This document shows, one piece after another, positions 61,826 to 64,000 of a DNA stretch of 64,000 nucleotides. The position numbers were made by a program, and so were the translations under genes. Numbering within the stretch: position 1 is the first letter of the stretch; each line of letters begins with the position of its first letter. The DNA comes from Chiua virens (lineage: Eukaryota > Basidiomycota > Agaricomycetes > Boletales > Boletaceae), in assembly GCA_019787685.1 (NCBI GenBank), contig JAHNUO010000011.1, positions 1,550,001 to 1,614,000 of the forward strand, in the 5' to 3' direction. The notes below the pieces were generated by a model. The model ran no database searches. It was not told the DNA's origin and saw only the letters and a list, made by a program, of their open reading frames with translations.

Positions 61826-62759
61826 GTTGAAGTTAAAAAACTAATAAGAAATAGTTGGGCTGTTTGTGGGATTGTGGTTGGGGGAAGGCGATGGTAGTCA
61901 GGCGTCGTATTTATGCTTTCGTGATATTTGAGCGAGTTCCAGATCTTTCCCCGAGTTCGTGGTCACAAGTCCGCCAACAACGATTTAGAATAAAATAAAA
62001 TAAACCTTTCTAGAATACCAATTCCGATGGAGACGGTTATTGTTGTTAATGGTTTTACCAGAGGTATGGGGCAATGCGGTGGACACATGCACCGTTGCAA
62101 AAGTCGGGAATGCTCACCCCATTTGGTCTCCCAAATCCATGGAACCGGGTTAGTGTGCGTCGCGAGTGTGGCGAAATGACTACTGTCTGAGTAAGGGCTA
62201 TGAGTTTCAGAGTTTCAACTGACGTTTGGATGGATGAGTTTGTTCCGCATCCCCATAGAGGAGGAAGACGTGTCCTGGTTGGTATGTTAGAATTTGTGAA
62301 TGCCAGTGCGTTGTCAAAGTATTGGTAGCGTCGGCGCGTCTCAGTTGAGTTCAGGTGAACTTGGCGCATTAAATGCTTCCGAGGATATACTCTGTTTGGC
62401 CTGCAGACCCCCCGTTGATGACCGAGTCATGAGTTAACAGAGTGACCTGGCACCAGATGATATCAAGTAAGGCATCAAAGTTACACAGCAGGATACGTGT
62501 ATCTGCTGAAAAAAGGTCTGAACACACACTCTCCCCCCATGGAGCCCGCAGTCGTCAACGAATTCATCGGTGTGGAGGGTTAAGTGGTGTGCACAAGTTT
62601 CAGTTGACGTGGTCGGACACATCAGTCCGCCGCCGTAGCCATGAAAACAACGGGCTTTGCAACGACGGATGTAGACTCGTGTCAGGCTCGAGTCGGGATA
62701 TCGATTGAAGCGAGGGAAAACCGGAGACAATTTCAAGCACTCACTCCAAGGTTCATTCC
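61826..62759. other. no supported gene
   Basis: Short minus frames (62055-62369, 62434-62736) have no family signal. The first 150 bases should hold the ADI1 promoter. Confidence 0.35.
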
Positions 62760-62918
62760 CTAGTCCACCGGCCTGAGAGCACCATCCGGAGCCAGCTCAG
62801 AATCTACAACTGCGACTCTGGCATCGGGGGCTGATATATCTGGAGGAGCGTCATCCGCGGAATCAATGTCCGTGTCGAGCGGAGGCAGTGCCTCCCGTTT
62901 ACGGCGCATTTTAATCGA
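62760..62918 (-). CDS. possible small orphan protein
   Basis: A frame starting MSIKMRRKREALPPLDTDID, followed by an acidic/Ala-rich stretch, ends at the stop at 62760. About 53 residues; basic start, acidic body. Could be a last exon or chance. No family recognised. Confidence 0.25.
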   Translation of the reverse strand, partial: SIKMRRKREALPPLDTDIDSADDAPPDISAPDARVAVVDSELAPDGALRPVD

Positions 62919-64000
62919 CATCACTATCGTGAAAGAGCGGAGAACAGTGGAGGAATGAGACGACAACGGCTAGAGAACGAGATGTCTGACGACGAACTGA
63001 CGATGAAGACTGCACGGCTACGCTAAGGAGTGGATGCAACGACGACACGGCGGATGACAAGGAGCAAACGCCCAAGGAAGAGGCGTTTGGATGGCGCGCC
63101 GTCGGAACCTGAGAAGCGGTATCGTCTGTTTTGCAATGGAAGATCCGCCACCTGAGATCCGGCACGGCTAAGGAAATGTATGTATATGGTCGAACTCCAG
63201 TCGGATGGCACGAGAGTGACGAGACTGTAGAAATTTGTACCTAGAGATAGTGTGAATATTATAATAGGTCAGTAATCAGAAAGAGAGGAAATTTAACTAG
63301 CTTACCTCCAGACTTTGTGTGTAGACTCGTGACTAGCTGTGGGACGAGACTGATATTCCACAACGGTACACGGGTGATTGGTATGTGACACAGGTGCAAT
63401 GGCAGAGTGTGCGAATGCGGTATGCCAGTATTGGAACGTCGTCGCGTCATAGTGGCACGCCGCCGTGCCGATGCGTTGACGTGTAATCGTGCCTGTGCAT
63501 GTGGGCGTCCAGCTTGGTGCGTCGCAGGGTCGTGTATCACAGCAGAGGCGAGATGGGTCGCATGTGACCGTCAGTCTTGGTGCCACATCGTCGCGTCGTA
63601 CTAGCGCGTTACAGGAGAGGTGGAGTGGGTCGTGTGTGGACATTGATACGAGCTGATACAAGACGAGTCTCAGCCGTTGTGTCGGTTCAACTGGCTGAGG
63701 AGCCAAAACAAAGGAGGACATCCCAGAATTGTATTTTCCAACCTCCAACAACTCTAAACGTATCACGTGCGGCTGCATCACGTCGGAGCGGAGTAACTGA
63801 CACTTGAGCGGCGTTTTAATATCGTGGCTGTGTCGCGCTCCCTCCCGACAGTGGACCATCATTAATTGGTAAATGGCTAACACCAGAGGCAGAATGAAAA
63901 AAGTCACCTGAACTTAGTGATTACATAGTGGAGAACTTATTCCGCTTATGATGACAAGTATTTCGTGAATAAATATCTTGAGTTCATATTCAGAATAGCA
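62919..64000. other. no confidently supported gene; one 201-codon minus frame
   Basis: The longest frame (63907-63302, minus) begins with a hydrophobic segment 'MTFFILPLVLAIYQLMMVHC', but the body is Thr/His/Arg-rich with no family signal. I do not call it as a gene. Nothing was seen in the last 90 bases. Confidence 0.3.

Noticed and set aside
63302..63907. 201-codon minus-strand frame with a hydrophobic start
   Set aside because: The body has unusual Thr/Cys/His/Arg composition, no family signal and equally open frames elsewhere in the region.

Overview
The window reads as nuclear DNA of a basidiomycete fungus, most likely an Agaricomycete. Genes are cut by many short GT..AG introns of about 45-90 nt. 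The gene set is eukaryotic (CFT1, SEC31, calcineurin A, UNC50, PIG-A, METTL18, acireductone dioxygenase). The accessory families (a HET/TPR protein, a P-loop GTPase with a low-complexity N-terminus, a Harbinger transposon with a second ORF) are ones I associate with mushrooms. All family calls come from reading translations by eye; no database search was possible.

Layout. 1-10 kb: the polyadenylation factor gene CFT1 (+), flanked by broken pieces of itself, then a dead SYG1/XPR1-like gene. 10-17 kb: a small IFI6/IFI27-like gene, then a serine carboxypeptidase pseudogene (-) split by a 3.35-kb PIF/Harbinger transposon with a clean 3-bp target duplication; a 755-bp pogo/Fot1-like remnant lies just upstream. 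17-25 kb: a HET/TPR gene (-) between two direct repeats of about 1.4 kb; the right repeat contains the 3' end of a flavin monooxygenase gene and the left one a decayed copy of it. 25-30 kb: tRNA-Ala(AGC), a METTL18/HPM1-type methyltransferase (-) and an S1/P1 nuclease (+). 30-48 kb: mostly housekeeping genes: SEC31 (-), a small unknown gene (-), an inverted CFT1 pseudogene, calcineurin A (-), UNC50 (-), a WW-domain protein (+, head to head with UNC50) and PIG-A/SPT14 (-). 48-64 kb: tRNA-Val(CAC), a low-complexity protein gene, a dispersed 0.28-kb repeat present twice, an AT-rich island with the GTPase gene (-), and acireductone dioxygenase (-).

The most unusual thing is inside the GTPase gene (54.5-58.6 kb). 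An 86-bp tandem array of about 18 units lies between its G-domain exons and its last exon. Read on the coding strand, every one of the 19 unit junctions has the form AG-NNN-GTAAG, so each unit looks like a complete intron of about 83 nt separated from the next by exactly one codon. Four further one-codon exons with the same AG-NNN-GT form, but with unrelated intron sequences, follow the array. This suggests a gene with a chain of 3-nt exons, or a long intron built of frame-neutral intron copies.

Single-base frameshifts occur in several otherwise well-preserved genes, including calcineurin A and the S1/P1 nuclease. Indel errors in the sequence must therefore be considered before calling those genes dead. 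Exon borders are given only where they could be read; gene coordinates run from the chosen start codon to the stop codon and include introns.
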